Position numbers and translations under genes: made by a program. From positions 1-64,000 of the forward strand of contig JAOGIM010000006.1 of the NCBI GenBank assembly GCA_028150825.1: a stretch of DNA of 64,000 nucleotides, given 5' to 3'. Positions within the stretch are counted from its first letter, which is position 1; each line of letters starts with the position of its first letter. This DNA is from Paracoccaceae bacterium (lineage in GTDB: Bacteria > Pseudomonadota > Alphaproteobacteria > Rhodobacterales > Rhodobacteraceae). The notes under the pieces were generated by a model. It was not told the origin of the DNA and did not search any database. It was given only the letters and a program-made list of their open reading frames with translations. This document shows, piece after piece, positions 17,890 to 25,530 of the stretch.

Positions 17890-18465
17890 TCATTTTCCCA
17901 ATGTAGAAATAAAAATAACCGTGACAAGCATCCCGATACTTCCCAAACTACTCCCCAGCACAGCGACGAGCGAGGACTTGATCATATTGTCAAACCCATG
18001 AGCAGCATCAATGAAGGCCACAAATATCCATAAAGACCATAGGAAAATAGCAAATTGAACAATGCCTGCAAGCGGTGCGAATAAAACCATCACCAAAAAG
18101 GAAGTCATTTGCATAACCATTTGAACCACTTGCAACCACGCTACGATAGTGAAAATTGACTTAAAATCCCCAAGCCCCGAAAACCGTTGACCTGTCCATG
18201 AAATAGCTCCGCAGACAACAAGAGTCATAACCCCAACTAAAAGAGCAAAGACCCAAGGCGTGCTTACATTAGTTAGCGACAGTCCTTCTGTATCGTAGAA
18301 CAAATCCACCGCAAACAGCATGGCAGTACTGGCACAAATCGCTGCTGCAAAAATTGAGGCGATTGCATTGTAGGGCAAATCGTAAGATAAAATTATACTT
18401 CCAGCCTGTTTAGGATCAGTAAAACTAATTTTTAGAAGAGTTGTAAGATTAATTGCACTGGTCAT
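17890..18465 (-). CDS. YIP1-type membrane protein in the suf operon
   Basis: 191 residues with about five hydrophobic helices (AIASIFAAAICASTAMLFAV, WVFALLVGVMTLVVCGAI, IVQFAIFLWSLWIFVAF, SLGSIGMLVTVIFIS and one more). The layout fits Yip1-domain proteins, found beside suf genes in roseobacters. Its function is unknown. It overlaps the end of the preceding membrane-protein gene by 4 bases (ATGA), so the two are translationally coupled and probably act together at the inner membrane. Confidence 0.7.
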   Translation of the reverse strand: MTSAINLTTLLKISFTDPKQAGSIILSYDLPYNAIASIFAAAICASTAMLFAVDLFYDTEGLSLTNVSTPWVFALLVGVMTLVVCGAISWTGQRFSGLGDFKSIFTIVAWLQVVQMVMQMTSFLVMVLFAPLAGIVQFAIFLWSLWIFVAFIDAAHGFDNMIKSSLVAVLGSSLGSIGMLVTVIFISTLGK

Positions 18466-18947
18466 TTAAGGGCCCGTCTTATCATTCGAAATCCACAAAG
18501 CATAAACCACAGGAAAAAAGCCACCCACAAGAGGCCAAGTCCATTACTTGCAGTTCCTTGCCCCAAGAACCCACTTACAAGTCCATAGATCAACATAATT
18601 GGGCCAGTTGCCAAGAACGTCCAAAACAAAGAAAGGCGTACTAAACGCCCCTGCCCGCGCAAACCAAATATTGCCAGACAGACTGACAAAACGGCTGCCA
18701 AGATGTAAAAGAGCAATGGTGCTACAAAAATCCAACCAAACAAAGCTCCACCAAGCATCATATCAAGTGGTTCGCTGGTTGAATAGGATTGACGCGCAAG
18801 CGTTGGCCAATGGGACATGAACGCCATTGCACAGCCTCCTGTTAGGAACCCTAACGCATTGCTCTCTCCAAATTCTTGATGAGAGAAGTTATCAAACACC
18901 TCTTGAGGACTCCGATAGCTTTTGAATATATTATTCATGAGAGACAT
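18462..18947 (-). CDS. Small YIP1-like inner-membrane protein
   Basis: 161 residues. A soluble head (MSLMNNIFKSYRSPQEVFDN) is followed by about four membrane helices (for example GWIFVAPLLFYILAAVLSVC and LFWTFLATGPIMLIYGLVSG) and ends with basic residues. It starts 4 bases after sufD and overlaps the next membrane gene by 4 bases. A pair of diverged YIP1-type proteins between sufD and sufS is best seen as part of the operon; no catalytic motif is visible. Confidence 0.65.
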   Translation of the reverse strand: MSLMNNIFKSYRSPQEVFDNFSHQEFGESNALGFLTGGCAMAFMSHWPTLARQSYSTSEPLDMMLGGALFGWIFVAPLLFYILAAVLSVCLAIFGLRGQGRLVRLSLFWTFLATGPIMLIYGLVSGFLGQGTASNGLGLLWVAFFLWFMLCGFRMIRRALK

Positions 18948-18951
18948 ATGT

Positions 18952-20232
18952 TTAGAGCCTTCTGGTCAACCAGTCTTCTAGACGTCTTTCCATGACTTCA
19001 GCAATATCCTCGTCTTCAACTTCAGAAAGGGCCTCTGCTAGAAACGCTAATGTTAAAAGATTAGTTGCTTCTACTTTGGGGATGCCTCTTGAGTTCAAAT
19101 AGAAGATAGCTTCCTCATCGATCGCACCCGATGTTGATCCGTGAGAACATACCACGTCATCAGCATAGATTTCAAGCTCCGGCTTGGCCAGGAACTGGCT
19201 ATCATCATCCAGCAAAAGGGATTGACTGATCTGATATCCATCGGTTTTTTGCGCATCGGGTTTGACCAGAATTTTGCCTTGGAAAACGCCTGTTGCTCCA
19301 TTGCGAAGAACCTTTTTAAAGACCTGCCTACTTTCACCACGCAATGCATCGTGAATAATAAAGACTGTATCATCGTGGTGAAATGCACCATCCCCGACCG
19401 AAGCTCCAGCTATGTGAGCAACAGAATCGTCTCCACAAATTTCGATAAACGCCTCGTTTCTGGTCAACGCGCCATTCATAGTCAGAGTAAACGACTTCAA
19501 CTGACTCTTTTTATTTAAGCGGGCAAATAAATGCGTAGTTGCACGGCGCTCATGGTTTCTTCCCTGCGCTCTAACATGGTTCAGAGATGCGCCATCTTCG
19601 ATCTCAGCTTCCATCACTATGTTACACCGAGCTCCAACTGGACCACTTTCCAAAATCGTTACTGAAGCTCCTTTGTCCATCTTGATAATGTGATGCAGCA
19701 TAACATCGTCGTTATCTGAGTTTTGAAGGTAAATAAGACTAATCGGCTTAGCGACAGTACCTTTCACATGCATAAGTAAACCTTCGCGGGCAAACGCCGT
19801 GTTTAAAGCAGCAAGTGGACGATCAACTGGCGCCTGGCCCTTAGTCTCAAGGACCCCATAAAGGCCAGTTGCCCAGTGAATATCAAGATCGTTCACTTCC
19901 GACAAAAGCTCAAGAGTGATTTCGGCATCCTCAAGCTTATCTGATTTCTCAGCGTTGAAAATACCGTCCTCAAACACTATCGAAAGGCAATCCAAACTGC
20001 CAAAAATCGACGTATTGTCCTCGGCTGATACTTCTGCATTTATTACGTTTGGCGATGTCAGTTCGTCCGGACGTGTGTATTTCCAATACTCGTCACGCCG
20101 CACAGGCAATCCCATGGCTATCACTCTGCCGTGTGCGTCAGCACGCGCACTGGCACTCCAACCAGACTGTGAAAGGCGCAACGCGTTAAGTCGTTCTTGG
20201 GTCGCCGTAATTTTGGTTTGCGCAAGCGCCAT
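18952..20232 (-). CDS. sufD: SufD, Fe-S scaffold subunit
   Basis: 426 residues, partner of SufB and SufC in the SufBC2D complex that assembles Fe-S clusters in the cytoplasm. The right-handed beta-helix core is in the middle. The conserved C-terminal segment YADDVVCSHGSTSGAIDEEA has the histidine that matches the SufD cluster-assembly histidine of E. coli, followed by FYLNSRGIPKVEA. Its start ATG shares one base with the sufC stop, so translation is coupled to SufC, as expected for stoichiometric parts. Confidence 0.95.
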   Translation of the reverse strand: MALAQTKITATQERLNALRLSQSGWSASARADAHGRVIAMGLPVRRDEYWKYTRPDELTSPNVINAEVSAEDNTSIFGSLDCLSIVFEDGIFNAEKSDKLEDAEITLELLSEVNDLDIHWATGLYGVLETKGQAPVDRPLAALNTAFAREGLLMHVKGTVAKPISLIYLQNSDNDDVMLHHIIKMDKGASVTILESGPVGARCNIVMEAEIEDGASLNHVRAQGRNHERRATTHLFARLNKKSQLKSFTLTMNGALTRNEAFIEICGDDSVAHIAGASVGDGAFHHDDTVFIIHDALRGESRQVFKKVLRNGATGVFQGKILVKPDAQKTDGYQISQSLLLDDDSQFLAKPELEIYADDVVCSHGSTSGAIDEEAIFYLNSRGIPKVEATNLLTLAFLAEALSEVEDEDIAEVMERRLEDWLTRRL

Positions 20233-20987
20233 TACATGACCTCCGCCAGAATATCTGCATATCCGTTGTTTTCGACTTCTAACGCAAGTTCGGGCCCACC
20301 TGTTTTCACGATTCGACCATCTGCCATGATATGTACCAAATCAGGCTTGATGTGATCCAAAAGTCGCTGATAATGTGTTATCACTAAAAAGGCGCGTCCC
20401 TCATCGCGTAATGCATTCACACCTTCAGCTACAAGTTTCATAGCGTCTACATCCAGACCACTATCAGTTTCATCAAGAATGCACATCTTGGGCTCTAGCA
20501 TCGCCATCTGAAGTATCTCATTCCGCTTTTTTTCACCGCCAGAAAATCCTACATTGACAGGTCTTTTGAGCATATCCGCGTCAATTTTGAGGCTTTTGGC
20601 TTTCGCCCGCACTTGTTTGAGAAAATCAGCTGCAGACATTTCCTCTTGACCCCGAGCCTTTCTTTGTCCGTTCACAGCAGTGCGCAAAAAGGTCATATTT
20701 CCGACACCGGGGATCTCAACCGGATACTGAAACGCTAGAAACAGGCCTGCTGCGGCTCTTTCCTCAGGTTCCATATCCAGAATATCTTCGCCCAAAAGAT
20801 GCGCTGACCCATCCGTAACCTCGTATCCATCACGCCCCGAAAGAACATATGAAAGTGTTGATTTACCAGATCCGTTTGGGCCCATAATCGCATGAACTTT
20901 GCCAGCGTTGACAGTTAAGTCTACGCCATTAAGGATTTGCTTATCTTCTTCTTCAAGAGAGACTTTTAGGTTTTTTATTTCAAGCAT
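20232..20987 (-). CDS. sufC: SufC, ABC-type ATPase of the Fe-S assembly complex
   Basis: 251 residues. Walker A GPNGSGKSTLS near residue 36, the signature FSGGEKKRNEI, Walker B CILDETDSGLDVDA and the switch His in VITHYQRLL are all intact. The GEKKRNE variant of the signature and DETDSGLD are diagnostic for SufC as against transport ATPases. It drives shape changes in SufB/SufD during cluster assembly. Between it and sufB lies the small YbjQ-like gene. Confidence 0.96.
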   Translation of the reverse strand: MLEIKNLKVSLEEEDKQILNGVDLTVNAGKVHAIMGPNGSGKSTLSYVLSGRDGYEVTDGSAHLLGEDILDMEPEERAAAGLFLAFQYPVEIPGVGNMTFLRTAVNGQRKARGQEEMSAADFLKQVRAKAKSLKIDADMLKRPVNVGFSGGEKKRNEILQMAMLEPKMCILDETDSGLDVDAMKLVAEGVNALRDEGRAFLVITHYQRLLDHIKPDLVHIMADGRIVKTGGPELALEVENNGYADILAEVM

Positions 20988-21029
20988 AAATTCTTTCCTT
21001 CACACTGATCACGCTCAGTATGTTTAATT

Positions 21030-21341
21030 TTAATTGACGGCGACAGTTCTGCCTACAGAAACCATTAATATTAATTGGTTAACCATTTTATAATCTAATA
21101 GAGCAGCAAAAAACGCGTTACCGCCGTTTGCTATTGCACTTTCGTCCAGTTTTTTGTTGGACACTATTCTAGCGCCCGCCAGTTTGCTTTCGTAGGAACC
21201 TGACCAGGCTTCGAAGAAACCAGTTACTGACGCAAAAATACCATTCCATAAGTTAGGTTCCATTAGGTTCTCACCCATAGAAGTTCCACGGTATTTATTT
21301 ATCACTCGGCCTTCAATTGAGTGCGTGATGATGGCGATCAT
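21030..21341 (-). CDS. YbjQ-family (heavy-metal-binding domain) protein inside the suf operon
   Basis: 103 residues. The order of features matches the YbjQ family, which forms a pentameric ring: SIEGRVINKYRG at the start, GENLMEPNLWNGIFASVTGFF, the WSGSYESKLAGAR helix and the GGNAFFAALLDY strand. The family's typical GANAVVGV has become GGNAFFAA here. The biochemical role is unproven; metal binding was suggested for the family. It lies between sufB and sufC, 42 bases from sufC and 60 from sufB, an unusual place that suggests a helper role in Fe-S or metal supply. Confidence 0.7.
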   Translation of the reverse strand: MIAIITHSIEGRVINKYRGTSMGENLMEPNLWNGIFASVTGFFEAWSGSYESKLAGARIVSNKKLDESAIANGGNAFFAALLDYKMVNQLILMVSVGRTVAVN

Positions 21342-21401
21342 TTTAAAAATCTCCAGTTTTCAAAAAACTGATTAGGCCAAAAAAACATACTGGGTTGAAC
21401 A

Positions 21402-22925
21402 TTAGCCAACCGAACCCTCTAATGAGATCGCAACCAGTTGCTGAGCCTCCATTGCGAATTCCATTGGCAGAGCTTGCAAAACATCTTTGCAAAAACCGTT
21501 CACAACTAAAGCCACAGCCTCTTCCTCGTCCATACCGCGCTGGCGGCAGTAAAACAATTGTTCATCGTCAACTTTTGATGTGGTGGCTTCATGCTCAACC
21601 CGAGATGAGTTATTTTTCACCTCAATATAGGGCACCGTATGTGCACCACATTTGTCACCGATCAATAAACTGTCGCATTGAGTATAATTGCGACTGCTTT
21701 TGGCCTTGGGATGCATTGATACCAGCCCCCGGTAGGTGTTTTGAGCAACGCCTGCGGAAATGCCTTTAGAAACAATGCGAGACTTCGTATTCTTTCCAAG
21801 ATGTACCATTTTTGTACCTGTATCCGCCTGCTGGTGATTATTGGCGATCGCAATAGAATAAAATTCGCCTTGTGTGTCGTCACCGCGCAAAATACAAGAT
21901 GGATACTTCCATGTCACCGCTGATCCAGTTTCGACTTGCGTCCACATCACTTTGGATCTGTCACCGCGACAGTCAGCTCGTTTAGTGACAAAATTATAAA
22001 TACCGCCGTTCCCGTCCTCATCGCCAGGGAACCAATTTTGTACCGTCGAATACTTTACCTCCGCATCCTCTTCCAAGATGATTTCGACGACTGCAGCGTG
22101 TAGCTGCGCTACATCGCGCTTTGGAGCTGTACAACCCTCAAGGTAACTTACGTAGGATCCTTTGTCTGCAATGATCAGCGTACGTTCAAATTGCCCTGTA
22201 TTCTCAGCGTTTATTCGGAAGTAAGTGCTTAATTCCATCGGGCATCGCACTCCAGGTGGAATATAAACAAACGAACCATCCGAAAACACAGCACTATTCA
22301 GTGTCGCGTAATAATTATCAGACACAGGCACAACTGATCCAAGATATTTTTTCACAAGTTCGGGATACTCGCGGATTGCCTCCGAGATCGAACAAAAGAT
22401 CACTCCCACTTTTTTCAATTCATCCTTGAAAGTCGTGCCAACGGAAACACTGTCAAACACGGCGTCTACGGCAACTTTGCGAGGTGCTGTAGGGGCGTCT
22501 TCTGCGCCTTCAACGCCAGCAAGGATCATTTGCTCTTTAAGAGGAATACCCAGCTTATCATACGTCGCCAGCAATTTTGGATCGACGTCTTCAATAGATT
22601 TTGGTTTCTCAATCATCGACTTTGGGCGAGCATAATAGTATTGATCCTGAAAATCAATTTTGGGATATGTAACCATCGCCCAATCGGGTTCTTGCATCTG
22701 TTCCCAGCGCTTGAACGCGGCCAAGCGCCATTCCGTCATCCACTCAGGTTCTTCGTTCTTATCAGAAATCAGACGCACTATATCCGTGTTCACGCCTTTG
22801 GGCGCATACTCCATTTCGATTTCTGTATTCCAACCATACTTATACTCACCACCCACTTCACGAACAGCATCAACGGTCTCTTGATCGACCCCTTCTTTGA
22901 CATCAATATCTTTGATTGCCGACAT
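21402..22925 (-). CDS. sufB: SufB, Fe-S scaffold subunit
   Basis: 507 residues, full length. The beta-helix core and the strongly conserved C-terminal block [20 protein letters not shown] with [18 protein letters not shown] are present, including the cysteine used for sulfur transfer. It receives sulfur from SufS (through a SufE/SufU-type carrier) and builds the cluster together with SufC and SufD. It starts 22 bases after the first desulfurase, with a GGAG-like site (AGGAGTAAATT) before ATG 22925. Confidence 0.96.
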   Translation of the reverse strand: MSAIKDIDVKEGVDQETVDAVREVGGEYKYGWNTEIEMEYAPKGVNTDIVRLISDKNEEPEWMTEWRLAAFKRWEQMQEPDWAMVTYPKIDFQDQYYYARPKSMIEKPKSIEDVDPKLLATYDKLGIPLKEQMILAGVEGAEDAPTAPRKVAVDAVFDSVSVGTTFKDELKKVGVIFCSISEAIREYPELVKKYLGSVVPVSDNYYATLNSAVFSDGSFVYIPPGVRCPMELSTYFRINAENTGQFERTLIIADKGSYVSYLEGCTAPKRDVAQLHAAVVEIILEEDAEVKYSTVQNWFPGDEDGNGGIYNFVTKRADCRGDRSKVMWTQVETGSAVTWKYPSCILRGDDTQGEFYSIAIANNHQQADTGTKMVHLGKNTKSRIVSKGISAGVAQNTYRGLVSMHPKAKSSRNYTQCDSLLIGDKCGAHTVPYIEVKNNSSRVEHEATTSKVDDEQLFYCRQRGMDEEEAVALVVNGFCKDVLQALPMEFAMEAQQLVAISLEGSVG

Positions 22926-22947
22926 AATTTACTCCTGTTCGCAGCAG

Positions 22948-23997
22948 CTACCGTGCCCGTTTAAGTTCATATTTATTTCTTTTTCCAGTCCAACACCCAA
23001 GGAAATGCTCTACTTCGTCTTTAGTTGTTTTCGGTCCAATGCTAATTCTGATCGCACTCGAAGCGGTCAAATCATCAAACCCCATCGCTTTTAAAACCCG
23101 GCTGGATTTCACTTTTCCACTAGAGCATGCTGAACCAGCCGAAATAGCAATATTTTCCAAATCCATCTGCATAACCTGCGTCTCGCCTTTCCAGCCCCGT
23201 GTAATCAAACAGCTGGTATTGGGAAGCCTTTTCACATGCCTACTGACTATGGTAGTGCCACAATCAACTTCTGCAATCGCATTTTCCAAAAAATTCCGAA
23301 GGATTTCAATTTCCTGCCAGACGCCTGATTCAAGTTCTTTTGCTGCTGACGCTGCAGCCGCGCCAAAGCCCGCTATACCAACAAGGTTTTCAGTTCCTGA
23401 CCTGCGACCCATTTCCTGGCCGCCACCTTTAATCTGTGCCTGAATGTCAGTTCCCCGTTTTACAACAAGCGCTCCAACACCCTTTGGACCCCCAATTTTA
23501 TGCGCTGAAACGGCCACCATCTGCGCACCTGTCCAGTTGAAAGCTATGGGCAGCTTTCCAAACGCCTGGCTCATATCACAAAAAATGATATCCTTTGGAA
23601 TCGACTGCACAACCCCAGTTTCAGAATTTGCGTATTGAAGAGCCGATGTGTTCGGACTGGGCACATCAACTAAACCCTGCGCATCGCAAGCCAGATTCGC
23701 TTCACAGTAGCTTGTCACTGCGTCATGCTCTATCGCACTGCAAGTCAAAGATGCGTTGGCCAGCCCCAATGCCGCAGCCTCTGTGGCACCAGATGTAAAA
23801 ATCACATCCGCACCATCAGCGCCAAGAGCCGTTGCAACTTGCCCACGCGCTGTTTCCAGCATCGCTTTCGCCTTGCGCCCTTCTGTATGCACAGAAGATG
23901 GGTTGCCGACCAAATCCATAGCGTCCAACATCGCAGTACGTGCAGACGCTCGCAGCGGTGCGGTGGCATTATAATCAAGGTAAATGCGACTTTTCAT
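22948..23997 (-). CDS. NifS/IscS-type cysteine desulfurase
   Basis: 349 residues, class V aminotransferase fold, group I desulfurase but somewhat short (IscS is about 400). It has YLDYNATAPLR at the N-terminus, the PLP lysine in VSAHKIGGPKGVGALVV, RSGTENL and the sulfur-carrying Cys in ISAGSACSSGKVKSSRVL. It lies between the Rrf2 regulator and sufB and overlaps the regulator stop by 4 bases (ATGA). So the operon carries two desulfurases of different groups, this one and SufS; a pairing like this is common in Rhodobacterales suf operons. Confidence 0.92.
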   Translation of the reverse strand: MKSRIYLDYNATAPLRASARTAMLDAMDLVGNPSSVHTEGRKAKAMLETARGQVATALGADGADVIFTSGATEAAALGLANASLTCSAIEHDAVTSYCEANLACDAQGLVDVPSPNTSALQYANSETGVVQSIPKDIIFCDMSQAFGKLPIAFNWTGAQMVAVSAHKIGGPKGVGALVVKRGTDIQAQIKGGGQEMGRRSGTENLVGIAGFGAAAASAAKELESGVWQEIEILRNFLENAIAEVDCGTTIVSRHVKRLPNTSCLITRGWKGETQVMQMDLENIAISAGSACSSGKVKSSRVLKAMGFDDLTASSAIRISIGPKTTKDEVEHFLGCWTGKRNKYELKRAR

Positions 23998-24452
23998 TCA
24001 TCGACTACCGAAAATATGCTGGGTAAGGCTGGACAGGGGACGAGGTCATTGTCGATCACATCTGATAACCGTGTTTGATGAAGAAAAACATACACATTCG
24101 CACTAAGGCTTTCCCATAGGCGGTTTGTAAGCGACTGAGATCGGCTTCCAGACACGGCGCCTGATACTCCGGCCCCTTTATGCATGGCATCAATATTTTC
24201 ATCCACCGCCGATAACACATCTATCACTCTAATTTCGTGCGTGGACTTACCCAACTTGTAGCCACCTCCCGGCCCACGCGCCGAGGTCACAAGACCAGCC
24301 CGGCGCAATTTAACAAAAAGCTGCTCCAAATAGGGGAGCGATATATCCTGTCTCTTAGAAATATCTCCTAATGTGACTAGCATTCCCGCTGGCTGCAGAG
24401 CAATATCTGTCAAAGCAACCATTGCATAACGACCCTTGGTACTGAGTTTCAT
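23994..24452 (-). CDS. iscR: Rrf2-family regulator of the suf operon, IscR-type without the cluster cysteines
   Basis: 152 residues. The winged-helix N-terminus MKLSTKGRYAMVALTDIA, the recognition part DISLPYLEQLFVKLRRAGLV and the wing RGPGGGYKLG are classic IscR/Rrf2. The region that holds three cysteines in E. coli IscR reads MHKGAGVSGAVSGSRSQSLT, with none; the only cysteine is Cys140 near the C-terminus. Rhodobacterales IscR proteins are known to bind their cluster with unusual ligands, so it may still sense Fe-S status. It is the first gene of the suf operon and likely controls its own promoter. Confidence 0.9.
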   Translation of the reverse strand: MKLSTKGRYAMVALTDIALQPAGMLVTLGDISKRQDISLPYLEQLFVKLRRAGLVTSARGPGGGYKLGKSTHEIRVIDVLSAVDENIDAMHKGAGVSGAVSGSRSQSLTNRLWESLSANVYVFLHQTRLSDVIDNDLVPCPALPSIFSVVDE

Positions 24453-24529
24453 CGACTAATTCCGCAATTATATTGACCTACCAGTCCGCAACGCTTATCT
24501 GCGTGATGACGTTGCAGCGTCTTGTAACG

Positions 24530-24546
24530 TTTAGAATCGTTCTAAA
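24530..24546. promoter_or_regulatory. Iron-control element (Irr/ICE-type palindrome) in the suf promoter
   Basis: A perfect inverted repeat, TTTAGAA, 3 bases, TTCTAAA. This matches the iron-control element bound by Irr in alphaproteobacteria (consensus recalled as TTTAGAA-N3-TTCTAAA). It lies 78-94 bases before the iscR start, and 60-76 before the divergent hydrolase gene. The placement fits iron-dependent control of suf. No irr gene is in the window. Confidence 0.75.
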
Positions 24547-24605
24547 GTGGATGAGCTATTCTGTCAAGAATAAGACGCCCCATTCTCGAGGAGACAAAAG
24601 CTACT

Positions 24606-25259
24606 ATGCCTGAGGTTATATTTCCCGGTCCAGATGGCCGATTAGAAGGTCGCTATCATCCGCAAAAAGACAGAGACGCGCCAATCGCAATCATCTTGCA
24701 CCCACATCCCCAGTTTGGTGGGACGATGAATAACAAAGTTGTTTACAACCTTCACTATGCTTTTCACAAAATGGGTTTTACAGTTCTGCGGTTCAATTTT
24801 CGCGGTGTTGGCAGAAGTCAGGGGGAATATGATCAAGGTATCGGCGAGTTGAGTGATGCGGCCTCAGCTTTGGATTATCTGCAATCGATGAACAATAATT
24901 CAAAGCACTGCTGGGTTGCAGGGTTCAGCTTTGGCGCATGGATTGGTATGCAATTGTTGATGAGACGTCCCGAAATTACAGGGTTCATTTCAGTTTCACC
25001 ACCAGCCAATATGTATGATTTTTCCTTCCTTGCACCCTGTCCCTCATCTGGACTGATGATCAATGGTACAGAAGACAGGATTGCGCCTCCGAGCGATACA
25101 GAAAATCTTGTTGAAAGATTGCACGAGCAACGCGGCATTACAATAACCCATACGCAGCTAAGCGGAGCTGGCCACTTTTTTGAAGAACCCCACATGGATG
25201 TTATGATTGATCACGTGAGCACCTATGTGAAAAGACGTCTAACAGAAACCACTAGATGA
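24606..25259 (+). CDS. Alpha/beta hydrolase
   Basis: 217 residues. The oxyanion HPHPQFGGTMNNKVV segment, the nucleophile elbow GFSFGA with Ser108, the acidic residue in NGTEDRIAPP and the histidine in GAGHFFEEP form a full catalytic triad. Proteins of this length that start with PGPDGRLEGRYHP are a conserved alphaproteobacterial family annotated as esterase or dienelactone-hydrolase-like; the substrate is unknown. It is read away from the suf operon and shares the promoter region with it, including the iron box. GAGGAGAC lies before ATG 24606. Confidence 0.85.
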   Translation: MPEVIFPGPDGRLEGRYHPQKDRDAPIAIILHPHPQFGGTMNNKVVYNLHYAFHKMGFTVLRFNFRGVGRSQGEYDQGIGELSDAASALDYLQSMNNNSKHCWVAGFSFGAWIGMQLLMRRPEITGFISVSPPANMYDFSFLAPCPSSGLMINGTEDRIAPPSDTENLVERLHEQRGITITHTQLSGAGHFFEEPHMDVMIDHVSTYVKRRLTETTR

Positions 25260-25489
25260 CGGCGTCAATTGAAAAAATTGCGATCCAACTCGCTTATGAA
25301 ACTTTGAAGCATATCGAAGAAACTGGCAACGAAAGACTTTACTATGACGTTGCAAAGGTTGTGGGAGCCTCTTCACAAACGCTTGAAGAAGCTTTTTTAG
25401 CAGAGGTGCGTATCCGTATTGCGGCGAAAAAAGGATTCGATTTTCTCAAAGCACAAAAACCCGTGCACGAGGACAGCGTTTTAAAGTGA
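25256..25489 (+). CDS. Small conserved hypothetical protein coupled to the hydrolase
   Basis: 77 residues, mainly helical, no membrane segment (MTASIEKIAIQLAYETLKHI). Its ATG overlaps the hydrolase stop (ATGA), a sign of a genuine coupled gene. I do not recognise the family. The C-terminal half (SSQTLEEAFLAEVRIRIAAK) is amphipathic and could bind a partner. It converges with mfd. Confidence 0.65.
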   Translation: MTASIEKIAIQLAYETLKHIEETGNERLYYDVAKVVGASSQTLEEAFLAEVRIRIAAKKGFDFLKAQKPVHEDSVLK

Positions 25490-25530
25490 ACTAACTATTT
25501 TAAAGAACTCTAGAAGCTGCCAGTTGGTTC

